A DNA stretch of 64,000 nucleotides, from positions 29,905,383 through 29,969,382 of the forward strand of contig OY743188.1 in the NCBI GenBank assembly GCA_963555705.1. Direction: 5' to 3'. The notes below the pieces were generated by a model. The model did not search any database. It saw only the letters and a list, made by a program, of their open reading frames with translations, and had not been told where the DNA came from. Position numbers and translations under genes: made by a program. Within the stretch, counting starts at the first letter, position 1. Each line of letters opens with the position of its first letter. The stretch is from Ligustrum vulgare. Taxonomy: Eukaryota; Streptophyta; Magnoliopsida; Lamiales; Oleaceae. Shown one piece after another: positions 24,003 to 36,000 of this stretch.

Positions 24003-26190
24003 TAGTCTGCGTTTCTGTAGACTGGTAAAATTTTCAAAAAGAATTTTCAAGAAATATTTTTCATTATAAGATTTTTATTGATGAAGATTGCCACTGCCAT
24101 CATTTCGCTCCACCAACTCCGAGGTAAAGAAGTTTATAATGTTTAAAGTTATTTCAGTATTTCGAATACTCATTTTATTGATTTATGAGAAAGAATGAAG
24201 AGTATTTCGGATACTTATGATTTATGAGAAATAAGAATGTATTTCTTCGAAAATAATGATGTTGTTATGCTTTGTCATAACTTATATGCTTTAATGTATG
24301 ATTATGAGAAATTTTTTAAGAAAGAAAACGAGTGTTGAGCATAATGAGAATAATATGATTTTATTGAGAATTAAGTAATGGATATTATGTTGAGTAAGTG
24401 AATTATTTCCTCTATTTTGAAGAGAAATTTATTATGAAGTTTGGCCTTGTGAATAAATTTTGGGAACATGATTTATGGCATATATTTATAAGTATGAGTT
24501 ATCTTTTGAGCCATTAAGGTATCGAAGGAAGTGATATTGTGATATTGAAAAATATAATTTGAAATTGTTATGTTGAGGAATTATGAATTGAATTATGGGA
24601 TATTTTTGATGATATTGAAGTGTTGGAATCATTTTCAATATTTTTAAATCGTTGTGATCAAATGTGGAGTTATTTATTATTGTGAGTTATGAAGTATGCT
24701 TATGGTTTGGAATAAGTCCAAATTACAAGGGAGACTCTGTCCAGAATTTTATCGTTTGGAAATAAGAGCATAATATGGTATGCAATCACTAAGAGAATTG
24801 AGTTTAGAATTGCAAGTTCATAAGCAAGATTGAGTAAATGATAAGTTATATTTTGAAAGACGAGTGAAGACAAGTATAATGGCATTATTGGGAAGAATCT
24901 TAATTATTCTTGGGAATGGATTTATCACTTGTAAGGAATGATCACTTGTATTGGAGAGTATTATAAGGATATGAATTTTGAGGAAAATAGGGATAAGATT
25001 TTACAGTGATGACTTATTTTGGAATGGTGTTCAGAAGAGGGATCACGGTAGAATCCAAGATTTTTTTTTTAATTGATATATAATATTGGTGATCAGATTG
25101 ACGTATAAGGTACGTGATAGATATGACGACTAGACGGTTAAGGAATGTTATGGTTATGCAGGGAAGAATCGTGTGAATATTGAGTTTGATGATCTTATTT
25201 TGATGGTTTATTGCATTATGGTGAAATATTATCTACGATTGAGAATTTTCATTTTTAGTCATAATATATGGGTTTATTTAAAGATTTAGTGATGCAGTTT
25301 CGATTAATTATTATTGGTTGTACTTTTGAAGTGAGTAAATATTTTGGCTACAATAATGGAAAAACTGAGATGATCAGTTGTGTGATTTTTAATTATGGGA
25401 TTGTATCTTTGGGTTAAGCAAATTTGATGAGGAATCCTATATGATTTACAGAAGTCTTATTTAATGGTGATAAAATTAATCAGAGTATTGTTCATAAAGT
25501 GTGATATGAATTGAAGTTTGGGAGAATAGAAAATTTTAATTTTGAATTTCAGATTTGGGAAATTAGTGAAGTTTCTTAAGTTTGAGAATAACATATCTGA
25601 TCCTTGTGATGCTGTTTTAAGTTAGTATCTTAGCTCTCAGCTAGAATGAGTATTTGATACCGAGTACTTGATGTATGATTTAAAGTATAGAAAAATGAAA
25701 AGTGGGAACAAGAGTTAATGCGCTGCTATTTTTCTCGACAAAAGAAAAATTTGATGATAAGATTGGAGATATGGAATATTTTATTGGAATTTGGTACTGA
25801 TATGTTATTGGGTATATTACGTAGAGAGAATATTCAGGTAATTCTTTGATTATTATTTTGGGAATATTCGATGATAAGAAGAAAGGAAAAATTATTATAT
25901 GATATGTCAGTAAGATTTGTTGAAATTTTAGATATATATACGAATATCTGAGGTCACGTGATACGATGATAAGTGACATGTTACATGAATACTACAAGAT
26001 ATGATGAAATTTTTACATACGATTGGGAATTGTTTTGATTATTTTGGGAATATTCGATGATAAGAAGTTTAGAGATGACAAATTATTATGGTTTGATATA
26101 TCAGTAAAGATTTATGGAAACTTGAAGAGATTCTGATTAAGTATTCAGAAATCATAAGATCAAGTAAGTTTAATTTCGAGGACGAAATTA
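24003..26190 (+). other. Internal region of LARD-like element, no recognised coding
   Basis: About 2.2 kb of AT-rich sequence with stops in all frames; no gag, protease, RT or integrase motif was recognised. Two landmarks are shared with the Tekay-like element: GGGAGACTCTGTC (24729-24741) and TTCGAGGACGAA (26175-26186), the latter at the position of the pol C-terminus. The coding region therefore appears to have been replaced or lost while the ends needed for copying were kept. Confidence 0.8.
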
Positions 26191-28204
26191 TTTTAAGGGG
26201 GTAAGATTATAGCGACCCAGAATTTTTACGCAATTTTATAATTATTTTAATATTTAGAAAATTGTGTCGCTACTATTTCACTCATTGTTTTGAAATTAAC
26301 GCCGCGACGGATTCGTCTAGCCAAGTCAAGAAATATCGAATTTGTTCGATTTTAAATTAAAATCCGAATTTCTAAAATTATGTTATTTTAATTATTTATT
26401 CAAAGTATTATTTTCAAAATCATTTTGAATTCCAAAATTTATTAAAATATCTCAATTTTCCTTATTCAAATTATTTCAAGTCCAAATACGTAATTCAATT
26501 TTATCTCAAAATTTATTTATTCTCAAATTATTTTCAGTCCAAAAATATATTTGTTTTAATACAATTTTTAATCAAAATTAGTCCAAAATTTATCAAAATT
26601 TATCTACATAAATTTCTCCCACATGTTTTCTTCTTTCCACCTCATTTCAACACCCCCACGTTTTATTCATCCTTTTTCTTTTCTTTACACCAAACCCACC
26701 ACTTCATGATTTCCATTAAAACCAATGATTCCCCTCCCCAAATTATTATGTCTCCCAATTGATCATTTTCTATGATTTTATTCCATCATTATTTCCATAA
26801 CAAACAATCATGATTTCCACTTAATCCTCTCCACTCAATTGTGCTTCCACTAATCTATTTGCTTTTTCCCCCACAATTCCCTCTATATAAATTGGAATCA
26901 TCATCATCATCCCACAATCACAAATCACCAATCAAACCTCTACCACCTCCTTCATCATTTTCATCACCTTTCTCTGCAAGACAACCCACAGCCGCAACCT
27001 TCATCATATACATCAATCTGTAATCAATCATCATTACCACAGCAAAACCAAACCCAGCACTGCCACCTTCTCCATCACCACCTGCGAAATCCATCACTAT
27101 ATCATCACCTGCAGAAACTTCATCACACAAATGATAGCCTGCAACCAATAATTCCAACACACATCCAGCAGCAACCACAAACCAACCATCTCAGACATTA
27201 GCATTAATTTTGATATCCTGCAATCACATTTCCAATTCCATTTCCAGCCTGTGACCTTTACAGCTCCATCTTCCCTCCCATAACCACCAATATACACTGC
27301 CAAACCAAACCAAGTTCTCTACAATTGAGTAAAACCACAGCACTGCAAACCACCTTCATCCCCATTAATCATCACCACCATTATCACTCCTGCACGTTTT
27401 CTTACACTGCAGAACCTCCACCTTCATCCCCAATCACCATTGATCAATCACCAATGTTCCATCACTGCTAGCTGACTCAATCATGAACCAATTTAAATCA
27501 TAAACTACAAACTCCACCAGCATCACATTCTGATCATCATCATCACCACCAACCATTTCGTTTCTCCCTGTTTTGATCTCCAAATCAGACAATCAGCAGC
27601 ATCATAATCAGAATCAAACACAAACGAGCTCTATCACCATCAACTAAATCAGAAACCAACTTTCACTGCAACTGCATCAACCCACGAACCAACACCATCA
27701 TCACCGAATCAAACAGCAACCATGACCCTCTCCATCATCAAGTCCACCATTGTCAAGCCAACAATAACCTCAGCCATTATTATCAATCCACACACGCAAT
27801 CACAAATAAACCACCCACTGGCCACTTCGATTATGACAACCAATCGAACCCAAAATCAACCCAAAACCAAAGAACTAAGTTAAAACTCATAACCTACCTC
27901 GACCGCCGACTGTTTTGACCGGATTTACCACCGGCAATCGCTACCTTAAACCGCGACTTTGAGCCTCGATAAATCTCTGATTCAAACCTATCTCGCATCA
28001 AAACTTCCTCAAATCAGAACTCCCACACTTTGCCGTCCTTCGCCTCACCTAGCGCCGGCAAATCGCCGATTGAACGCAGGATTTCCTCAGCTTTCGTCTC
28101 TCGCTTTTCTCTCTTCTCAGTCTCTGAAATTGGGGATCGAAGAGAGAGATACTGAGTTGAGAAAGAATATATCTGAATATATATTTTAAATTTCAGAATC
28201 TGCA

Positions 28205-28600
28205 GTTTAGTCCCTGAAGTTTTAAAGCCTTTCAATTCAGTCCCTATGTTTTAAAATGTCTTAATTCAGCCCTTTCAGTTCTTTTAAAGGTTTTATTTCA
28301 GTCCTTTCAGCTTTTAAACTTATCAATTTCAGCCCTTAAGTTTTAAATGATTTTATTCAGCCTCATTTTCAAAATCTACTATTTCAACCCTATAGTAATA
28401 TTTATTTGAGCTTCGACCCAAGTTTTAAAGTTATCCATTTCAGTCCCAAAGTTTTAAATGATTTTAATCAGCCCTTTCATTTTAAAAATCTGATCAATTC
28501 AGTCCCTGCTGATTTACTTTATTTGATTTTAAGCTCAAGTTTCAAAAGTATTCATTTTAGTCCCTCAACTTTCAAAACATCAATTTTAGTCCTCAAATTA
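28205..28600 (+). repeat. Degenerate TTTCAGTCCCTNAAGTTTT array
   Basis: About ten imperfect units of 30-40 bp alternate TTTCAGTCCC or TTTAGTCCC with AAGTTTTAAA or AACTTTCAAA. The solo LTR at 51252-54737 has a related array at about 52733-53070 with different unit order and number. The array is missing from the 5' LTR. Confidence 0.75.
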
Positions 28601-28911
28601 TAATTTATCATTTTGAACTATATATTCGATAGACTAAAGTGACTTATTGGCTAAGACGAAGCGTACGGAGAATTTAAAGAAATTGAAGTCATTCCCGCTC
28701 AACTTTGCACTCGTCGGATTTGAGGTAGACTCGCACTTATTAATTGATTTAAATTATGATTTCATATAAATGTCATGTGACTTATGAAAGTAAATTTTCA
28801 AGAAAATTAAGTATGTTTATGAAAGGTAAATATACCTTATGTTTTTATGAAAAGTAAGTATACCCTATGTTTTTACGATAATGTTTTATATGTTTTGGAT
28901 CATTGCTATGC

Positions 28912-29340
28912 ACATAAGAATTCTTACCACCTAAGTTCGGTAAAATTCTTGTGTCTCCATAAGTTTATGAGGATTTACCACCTAAGTTCGGTAAAATTCC
29001 TGTCTTTCCATATGTTTATGAGGATTTACCACCTAAGTTCGGTAAAATTCCTGTCGCGTATGGTTATGAGGATTTAGATCCTATCTTATGTTATGATGGA
29101 AATGATCCCTATGAATTTCATGAATTATGTTTTGGTATACTTACTGTTATTATGATTTTACTACATAAGAATTCTTGCCACCTAAGTTCGGTAAAATTCT
29201 TATATTTATGAGGATTTCGATCTTATTATATGTTATTATGATCTTACTGTTATTATGATTTTACTGCATAAGAATTCTTGCCACCTAAGTTCGGTAAAGT
29301 TCTTGTGTCTTCTTATGTTTATGAGGATTTCAATCATATC
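28912..29340 (+). repeat. Hairpin repeat array (TTACC...GGTAA)
   Basis: Five units carry CCACCTAAGTTCGGTAAA. In each, TTACC (or TTGCC) on the left can pair with GGTAA on the right across the loop ACCTAAGTTC; flanking GAATTC and AATTC extend the stem in some units. Spacers contain TATGTTTATGAGGATTT. Related units are present at 53510-53790 in the solo LTR. Confidence 0.75.
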
Positions 29341-29992
29341 TTATGTTATGCTTTCAAAAGAAATTATGCTTGGCATAATTAAAATATTTTTATAAGTATA
29401 TGGTTTTCAAAGAGCTGTTTTCAAGGAGCTAATTTCAAAGAGCCTATGATTTGCAAAATATGTCCCGTGCTGTAATGCACAATATGAGTTTTATCAAGAG
29501 CAGTTTTATAAAGAAGCTCTATCAATGCCCGTTTTATAAAGAGCCGGGATTTATGTGTTTAATCATCTTATAAATTAAATTAATTTGCGATGAGTCTACT
29601 GAGTATTTCCCCCATGAAATACTCACCCTACTTTTTAACAGTTTTGCAGATTTCGGAGACGGTGGCGAGCGATGAATGATGGTGGCAATAATCGTTAAAC
29701 GGTTGAAAGTTTGACGTTAATGATTTCCGTATTTTTCCAAACAATCGAATAATTTAGAGAAGTTCATTTATTTGAGAAATTATGACATTGTCAATTTCTT
29801 TACAAAATTAATGGTTCGATTTACTATTTCAAATGGTTTCATAAATGTTTCAATTTTATCGGCCATTACAGTATATTTAATGTTTCCAAAAATGAATTTC
29901 AATTATTTCTTCCGCAAAAATATTATTCGAAAAATTTAGACAGAAAATGACGTAGTGAATCGGGTATACGGAACTCGGGGCGCTACACCTAT

Positions 29993-30440
29993 AAATTCTT
30001 GGACCAACAACAACGATAAATTTCATCCTAATAAATATATGTCATCCCTATAGGTTAATAATGTATAGAGACGACTTATTTTTCGTCTCAATAGATGAAA
30101 GACCTATAGAGACAAAAATAAATGTCGTCTCTAACTAAATAAGGACGACAAATAGTGTGTTAATAGCTTAAAAGTCGTCCCCCTAGGCTATCTATTGGGA
30201 CGACTACTTAGTCATCCCTACATATTTGGTTAACATATAGAGATGATTTATGTTGTCTCAATAACTCGAAATCTCATCCTTGTGTGTACGAAAAAATGGC
30301 GTCATTTTTTACGCTTTTTACCTATTGGGACGAATATTAGTCGTCCCAATAATCGAAATCACATGTAGACGAAGAAATGGCACCACTTTTCCGGCCTTTT
30401 TATCTATTGGGACGAAGTTTAGTCGTCCCAACAATTGAAC
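29993..30440. repeat. CACTA left subterminal repeats
   Basis: Direct and inverted copies of TATAGAGACGAC, TATTGGGACGACTA and GTCGTCCCTA types continue the repeats that begin at 21340, interrupted by the LARD-like insertion. In CACTA elements such repeats bind the accessory transposase protein. Confidence 0.8.
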
Positions 30441-31175
30441 AGTAGTTGGAGGGAATTTCTCGCGCCAATTTGTAGCAATTGGGACAAAAATGCACTCTAA
30501 GGTTGGCGTACAAAACTCAAACAAAAGCAAAATTCGGGTTCATTTGAAGTGTTAATCCATAATTTCCACATGTTCCAACTTTCAATTTTAGAAACTCTCC
30601 GTGTCAATTAGAGTCTCGAGTTCCATAGGTCTTGATTGTCAACTTCAAGATATAATTGGTTAGTAAAATTTATGTATTTCACTTACATATTTAAACTTTT
30701 AGTTTTATAATTTGTTCTTTTATTTGCACAATACATTGCATTTACATAAACTTTAGAATGTCATTTAAAGATTAGTTTGTTAAGCACACGCATCCTTATT
30801 TTGGGCTATTTGATGTTTACAAACTAATCTTTGAATTGTCCAGTTCGGATAGTTTGATATTTATTTGAAAGTTACGAGTTGTGTTATCATATATTTTTCC
30901 TATGATTGCCTATTACGTGTAATTTTTGGTATTGCCTCCATTTTATTCTCCGGGTGTGGACTATGTTTAACATAGTGCTCGCACTTAGGAGAATAGAAGA
31001 GTGATGCTGCCAAAATTCACATGTCAAACATAGGCAATAATAAGAAAAATTAACGTAACTCATAAATCTCAAATCAATGTTTAATGGCTAGGGCCCACAC
31101 CTTAAATTAGAACTTATGCAATAAGGGGTTAGGTCATTCTCACGTTTTGTGTGTTGCAGCAAACTTGAAGTGAAA

Positions 31176-31925
31176 ATGGAAATCGATAAGAGTTGGATAA
31201 AGCTAAATAGAAGATGGGCAAAGTCTGTAGATTTTTGGAATGGTATGAAAGCGTTCATAAACATGGCTAGACCACTAGCAAATGATAAGGGGATGATTCC
31301 ATGTCCATGCAAAAGATGTGTAAACATGATGATGCAATTGGTAGATGATGTGGAGTCTCACATATTTCGTCATGATTTTTACGAGAACTATTATAGGTGG
31401 ATTTATCACGGAGAACATGAGGAAAGGCCTACGAACATACAAGGACATACCGAAGGGCTTGTTATAGGAGATGAGATGGTGGCTGTTCTTAATGACGTGG
31501 TCGGGGATGACTTAACTACTACAACTTCTGATGTGGGTTATGACGCTTCGTTCGATGCTCTGCATTCAGAGTTGTATCTAGGAGTATCATCTTTCTCATC
31601 CCTAAATTTTTTGACTAAGTTGATGCAATTAAAGGTGGTCAATAAGTGGACAAATAAATATGTAGATGGGCTATTTAAGTTTTTGAAGTTGGCATTTCCT
31701 AATATCAATCTCGTCGACTCTCACTACGAAGCTAAAACATTAATGTCGAAGTTGGGATTGGGGTATAAATTTATTCGTGTTTGCAAGAACGACTGTGTAC
31801 TATTTTGGAAGGAAAATGTTGATAAGGAATTTGTCCAGTTTGCGATGAAAGTTGTTGGACACATAAATGTGACAAATCCTCCGGGAAGAATGTCCTACAT
31901 AAAGTATTGCGTTATTTTCCATTGA
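31176..31925 (+). pseudogene. Truncated Tnp2 transposase 5' copy 1
   Basis: The ATG at 31176 opens 'MEIDKSWIKLNRRW', the start of the CACTA transposase-associated zinc-binding domain, with 'CPCKRCVN' near 31303-31326 and 'HIFRHDFYENYYRW' near 31360-31400. The frame stays open about 250 codons but shifts after 'ENVDKE', where one A is missing compared with copy 3, and ends at 31923-31925. A truncated protein carrying only the N-terminal DNA-binding part could still be read from it. Confidence 0.85.
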
Positions 31926-32143
31926 CTCCTAGACTGATGCGTTTGTTTGCAACAACACTAACTGCGAGACTAATGAAATGACATAATACAGGTCGCTCAG
32001 GGGATGAGGACAACATGGGTCATCCTGTCATAAATCTCAAATCAATGTTTAATGGCTAGGGCCCACACCTTAAATTAGAACTTGTGCAATAAGGGGTTAG
32101 GTCATTCTCACGTTTTGTGTGCTGCAGCAAACTTGAAGTGAAA

Positions 32144-32893
32144 ATGGAAATCGATAAGAGTTGGATAAAGCTAAATAGAAGATGGGCAAAGTCTGTAGAT
32201 TTTTGGAATGGTATGAAAGAGTTCATAAACATGGCTAGACCACTAGGAAATGATAAGGGGATGATTCCATGTCCATGCAAAAGATGTGTAAACATGATGA
32301 TGCAATTGGTAGATGATGTGGAGTCTCACATATTTCGTCATGGTTTTTACGAGAACTATTATAGGTGGATTTATCACGGAGAACATGAGGAAAGGCCTAC
32401 GAACATACAAGGACATACCGAAGGGCTTGTTATAGGAGATGAGATGGTGGCTGTTCTTAATGACGTGGTCGGGGATGACTTAACTACTACAACTTCTGAT
32501 GTGGGTTATGACGCTTTGTTCGATGCTCTGCATTCAGCGTTGTATCTAGGAGTATCATCTTTCTCATCCCTAAATTTTTTGACTAAGTTGATGCATTTAA
32601 AGGTGGTCAATAAGTGGACAAATAAATATGTAGATGGGCTATTTAAGTTGTTGAAGTTGGCATTTCTTAATATCAATCTCGTCGACTCTCACTACGAAGC
32701 TAAAACATTAATGTCGAAGTTGGGATTGGGGTATGAATTTATTCGTGTTTGCAAGAACGACTGTGTACTATTTTCGAAGGAAAATGTTGATAAGGAATTT
32801 GTCCAGTTTGCGATGAAAGTTGTTGGACACATAAAGGTGACAAATCCTCCGGGAAGAATATCCTACATAAAGTATTGCGTTATTTTCCATTGA
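32144..32893 (+). pseudogene. Truncated Tnp2 transposase 5' copy 2
   Basis: The second unit has the same start at 32144 and the same one-base deletion after 'ENVDKE' as copy 1, so copies 1 and 2 share a common ancestor later than their split from copy 3. It ends at 32891-32893 and holds the same N-terminal zinc-binding domain without the catalytic part. Confidence 0.85.
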
Positions 32894-33097
32894 CTCCTAG
32901 ACTGATGCGTTTGTTTGCAACAACACTAACTGCGAGACTAATGAAATGGCATAATACAGGTCGCTCAGGGGATGAGGACAACATGGGTCATCCTGTCATA
33001 AATCTCAAATCAATGTTTAATGGCTAGGGCCCACACCTTAAATTAGAACTTGGGGGTTAGGTCATTCTCACGTTTTGTGTGCTGCAGCAAACTTGAA

Positions 33098-36000
33098 GTG
33101 AAAATGGAAATCGATAAGAGTTAGATAAAGCTAAATAGAAGATGGGCAAAGTCTGTATATTTTTGGAATGGTATGAAAGCGTTCATAAACATGGCTAGAC
33201 CACTAGGAAATGATAAGGGGATGATTCCATGTCCATGCAAAAGATGTGTAAACATGATGATGCAATTGGTAGATGATGTGGAGTCTCACATATTTCGTCA
33301 TGGTTTTTACGAGAACTATTATAGGTGGATTTATCACGGAGAACATGAGGAAAGGCCTACGAACATACAAGGACATACCGAAGGGCTTGTTATAGGAGAT
33401 GAGATGGTGGCTGTTCTTAATGACGTGGTCGGGGATGACTTAACTACTACAACTTCTGATGTGCGTTATGTCGCTTTGTTCGATGCTCTGCATTCAGAGT
33501 TGTATCTAGGAGTATCATCTTTCTCATCCCTAAATTTTTTGACTAAGTTGATGCATTTAAAGGTGGTCAATAAGTGGACAAATAAATATGTAGATGGGCT
33601 ATTTAAGTTGTTGAAGTTGGCATTTCCTAATATCAATCTCGTCGACTCTCACTACGAAGCTAAAACATTAATGTCGAAGTTGGGATTGGGGTATGAATTT
33701 ATTCGTGTTTGCAAGAATGACTGTGTACTATTTTGGAAGGAAAATGTTGATAAGGAAATTTGTCCAGTTTGCGATGAAAGTTGTTGGACACATAAAGGTG
33801 ACAAATCCTCCGGGAAGAATGTCCTACATAAAGTATTGCGTTATTTTCCATTGACTCCTAGACTGATGCGTTTGTTTGCAACAACACTAACTGCGAGACT
33901 AATGAAATGGCATAATACAGGTCGCTCAGGGGATGAGGACAACATGGGTCATCCTATTGATGGAAAAGCTTGGCGGGACTTCGATAAAAATTACCTTGAT
34001 TTTACCTGTGAGATACGAAATGTTCGACTAGGTCTATCGTCAGATGGTTTCAATCCTTTTGGTAATATGAGTCAATCTTACAGCATGTGGCCTGTGGTTT
34101 TGGCAACTTATAACCTACCACCTTGGTTGTGTATGAAAGAAGAAAAATTAATGTTAACCCTTTTGATCCCTGGTCCCCAATCGCTAGGCAAAGATATGGA
34201 TGTATTTTTACGGCCATTAGTGGACGAATTGAAGGAGTTGTGGAAATTTGGTATTGATACACGTGATATATCAAGTAATAACAGTATATTCAAAATGCAA
34301 GCAGAGTTGTTATGGACAGTTAGTGATTTTCCTACTCGAAGTAGTTTATCGGGGTGGAGCGGTCAAGGTTATGAAGAGACACCATCGACGCGTGTCATCG
34401 GTAAAATAGCTTATGTGGGTCATCGACGTTTCTTACCAAGTAACTATCACTGGTGAAATGACCGTTCCTTCAACGAAAAAATAGAGAGACAAAGGCCACC
34501 GCCTAAATTGACTAGTGTGGATATCCTGCAACAAATTAGTCGTGTCAAAAGTAGAACACCAGGAAAACACCCTAGATATGAGGGTGCTAAAAGAAAGCGG
34601 GATATAGATGAACTAAATTGGAGGAAGAAGAGCATTTTCTATGAGTTGCCTTATTGGTCGACAACTGAATTGAAACACAATCTAGATGTCATGCATGTGG
34701 AAAAGAATGTCTGTGACAGCTTTCTAGGTACATTTTTTAGTGATCCTAAAAAATCTAAAGATACAGACAAAGGGAGAAATGATCTGATGAAATAATATCA
34801 GACCGGAGTTGCACTTATACGAAGATAGGGGTAGATTGATGAAGCTTGCAGCGGATTACTCATTTACTGATGCAGACCGTCGAAAGTTTTGCAATTTTAT
34901 ACGTTCAGTCAAATTTTCCGATGGTTTTGCATCAAATCTAAGGAAAAACATTGCTCCAAATGAAAGCCGAATAATTGGTTTGAAGTCACATGATTGTCAT
35001 GTCCTCATGCAAAGATTGTTGCCTGTCGGATGTCAAGCATTTGTGAACAAGACAATTTCATCAACTTTTATTAAACTTTGTACTTTTTTCAAAAAAGTGT
35101 GTGCTAGGTCGATAAAGGTTAGCGACATGGTTAATACTCAACAGAAGCTCATACTCATATTGTGCAAGCTTGAACAAATCTTTCGACCAACATTTTTTGA
35201 CATTATGATTCATCTTGTGATGCATTTGCCTGAAGAGGCAATTCTTGGTGGGCTGGTTTGCATGAGGTGGATGTATCCTTTCAAGAGATATCTTAAGAAA
35301 CTAAAGGACTACGTGCGAAATCAAGCAAAGACCGAGGGTTCTATAGCCGAGGGATATGTTGTTGAGGAAGTGACGCGATCCCGGTAGGGGAATCTCGTCG
35401 AACACGCGGAATAACGATATTTAAAACCCTAGGAAAGATCTAAATCAGATCTGACACAAAAAAACAACAAGAACACGAATAAATAGATGGAAATTAAAAT
35501 TAAGATTGACGATAGGACCTGGACCCAACAAGGGATGCCAAATTCCTTGATAAGTTTCTGATTGGAACGCCACAAACATTCAAGAAAAAATATTTGATAA
35601 GTTCTATAAATTGTTCTTCAAGAACAAGAAAAAGGAATCCTCCTTTTCGAGAGAGAAAATTCTCACATTCATTCAATAATATCCAAGTTGTTTTTTTACA
35701 ATGACAAGAAAACATAATATAACCTAAAAAAAACGTCCAAAATAACCCTAGCCGCAATATACCAAAAATAAGACGTGGCGCATTTTTACTGCCGTAATTG
35801 ACCCTCGGGTCCAAAACTGATTTTAACTCTTACGGCCGTGACATTGGTTCTTACGGCCGTAAGACACCTTCTGAATAAAAACTGTCTAACTCCGTTACGG
35901 GCGTGAATTGGTTGTTACGGCCGTGCGATAGCAAAGTTACGGCCTTGAATGTAGCTGTTACGGTCGTGAACACTGGTTTTACGGCCTTGAATGTGCTCTT

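Larger units (their letters stand above)
21413..29987 (+). mobile_element. Non-autonomous giant-LTR retrotransposon (LARD-like), young
   Basis: Two direct LTRs (21413-23987 and 26208-29987) flank a 2.2-kb internal region with a primer-binding site and a polypurine tract but no recognisable gag or pol. A perfect TSD CCTAT flanks the element (21408-21412 and 29988-29992). LTR starts read TATAGCGACCC (TA instead of TG) and ends GGCGCTACA. The internal 3' end shares TTCGAGGACGAA plus polypurine tract with the Tekay-like element, so it is probably a Tekay-derived non-autonomous line. Apart from one 1.2-kb deletion, the LTRs are almost identical. Confidence 0.93.
26208..29987 (+). repeat. 3' LTR of LARD-like element, 3780 bp
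   Basis: It follows the polypurine tract TTTTAAGGGGGTAAGAT. Its order is a conserved start, a TATA box near 26884-26895, a C/A-rich block (about 26890-27850), a degenerate 'TTTCAGTCCCTAAGTTTTAAA' array (28205-28600), a hairpin array (28912-29340), the GAGTATTTC/GAAATACTC hairpin (29601-29624), and a highly conserved final 560 bp. Confidence 0.94.
31061..33955 (+). repeat. Three tandem copies of the transposase 5' region (968-bp unit)
   Basis: Units start at 31061, 32029 and 32997, each with CATAAATCTCAAATC, and end at GGGTCATCCT. Copies 1 and 2 are truncated at that point and join straight to the next copy; copy 3 runs on into the rest of the transposase. Differences between copies are few (roughly one to two percent by eye), and copy 3 lacks 8 bp near 33050. 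This is a recent local triplication within the CACTA element. Confidence 0.95.
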
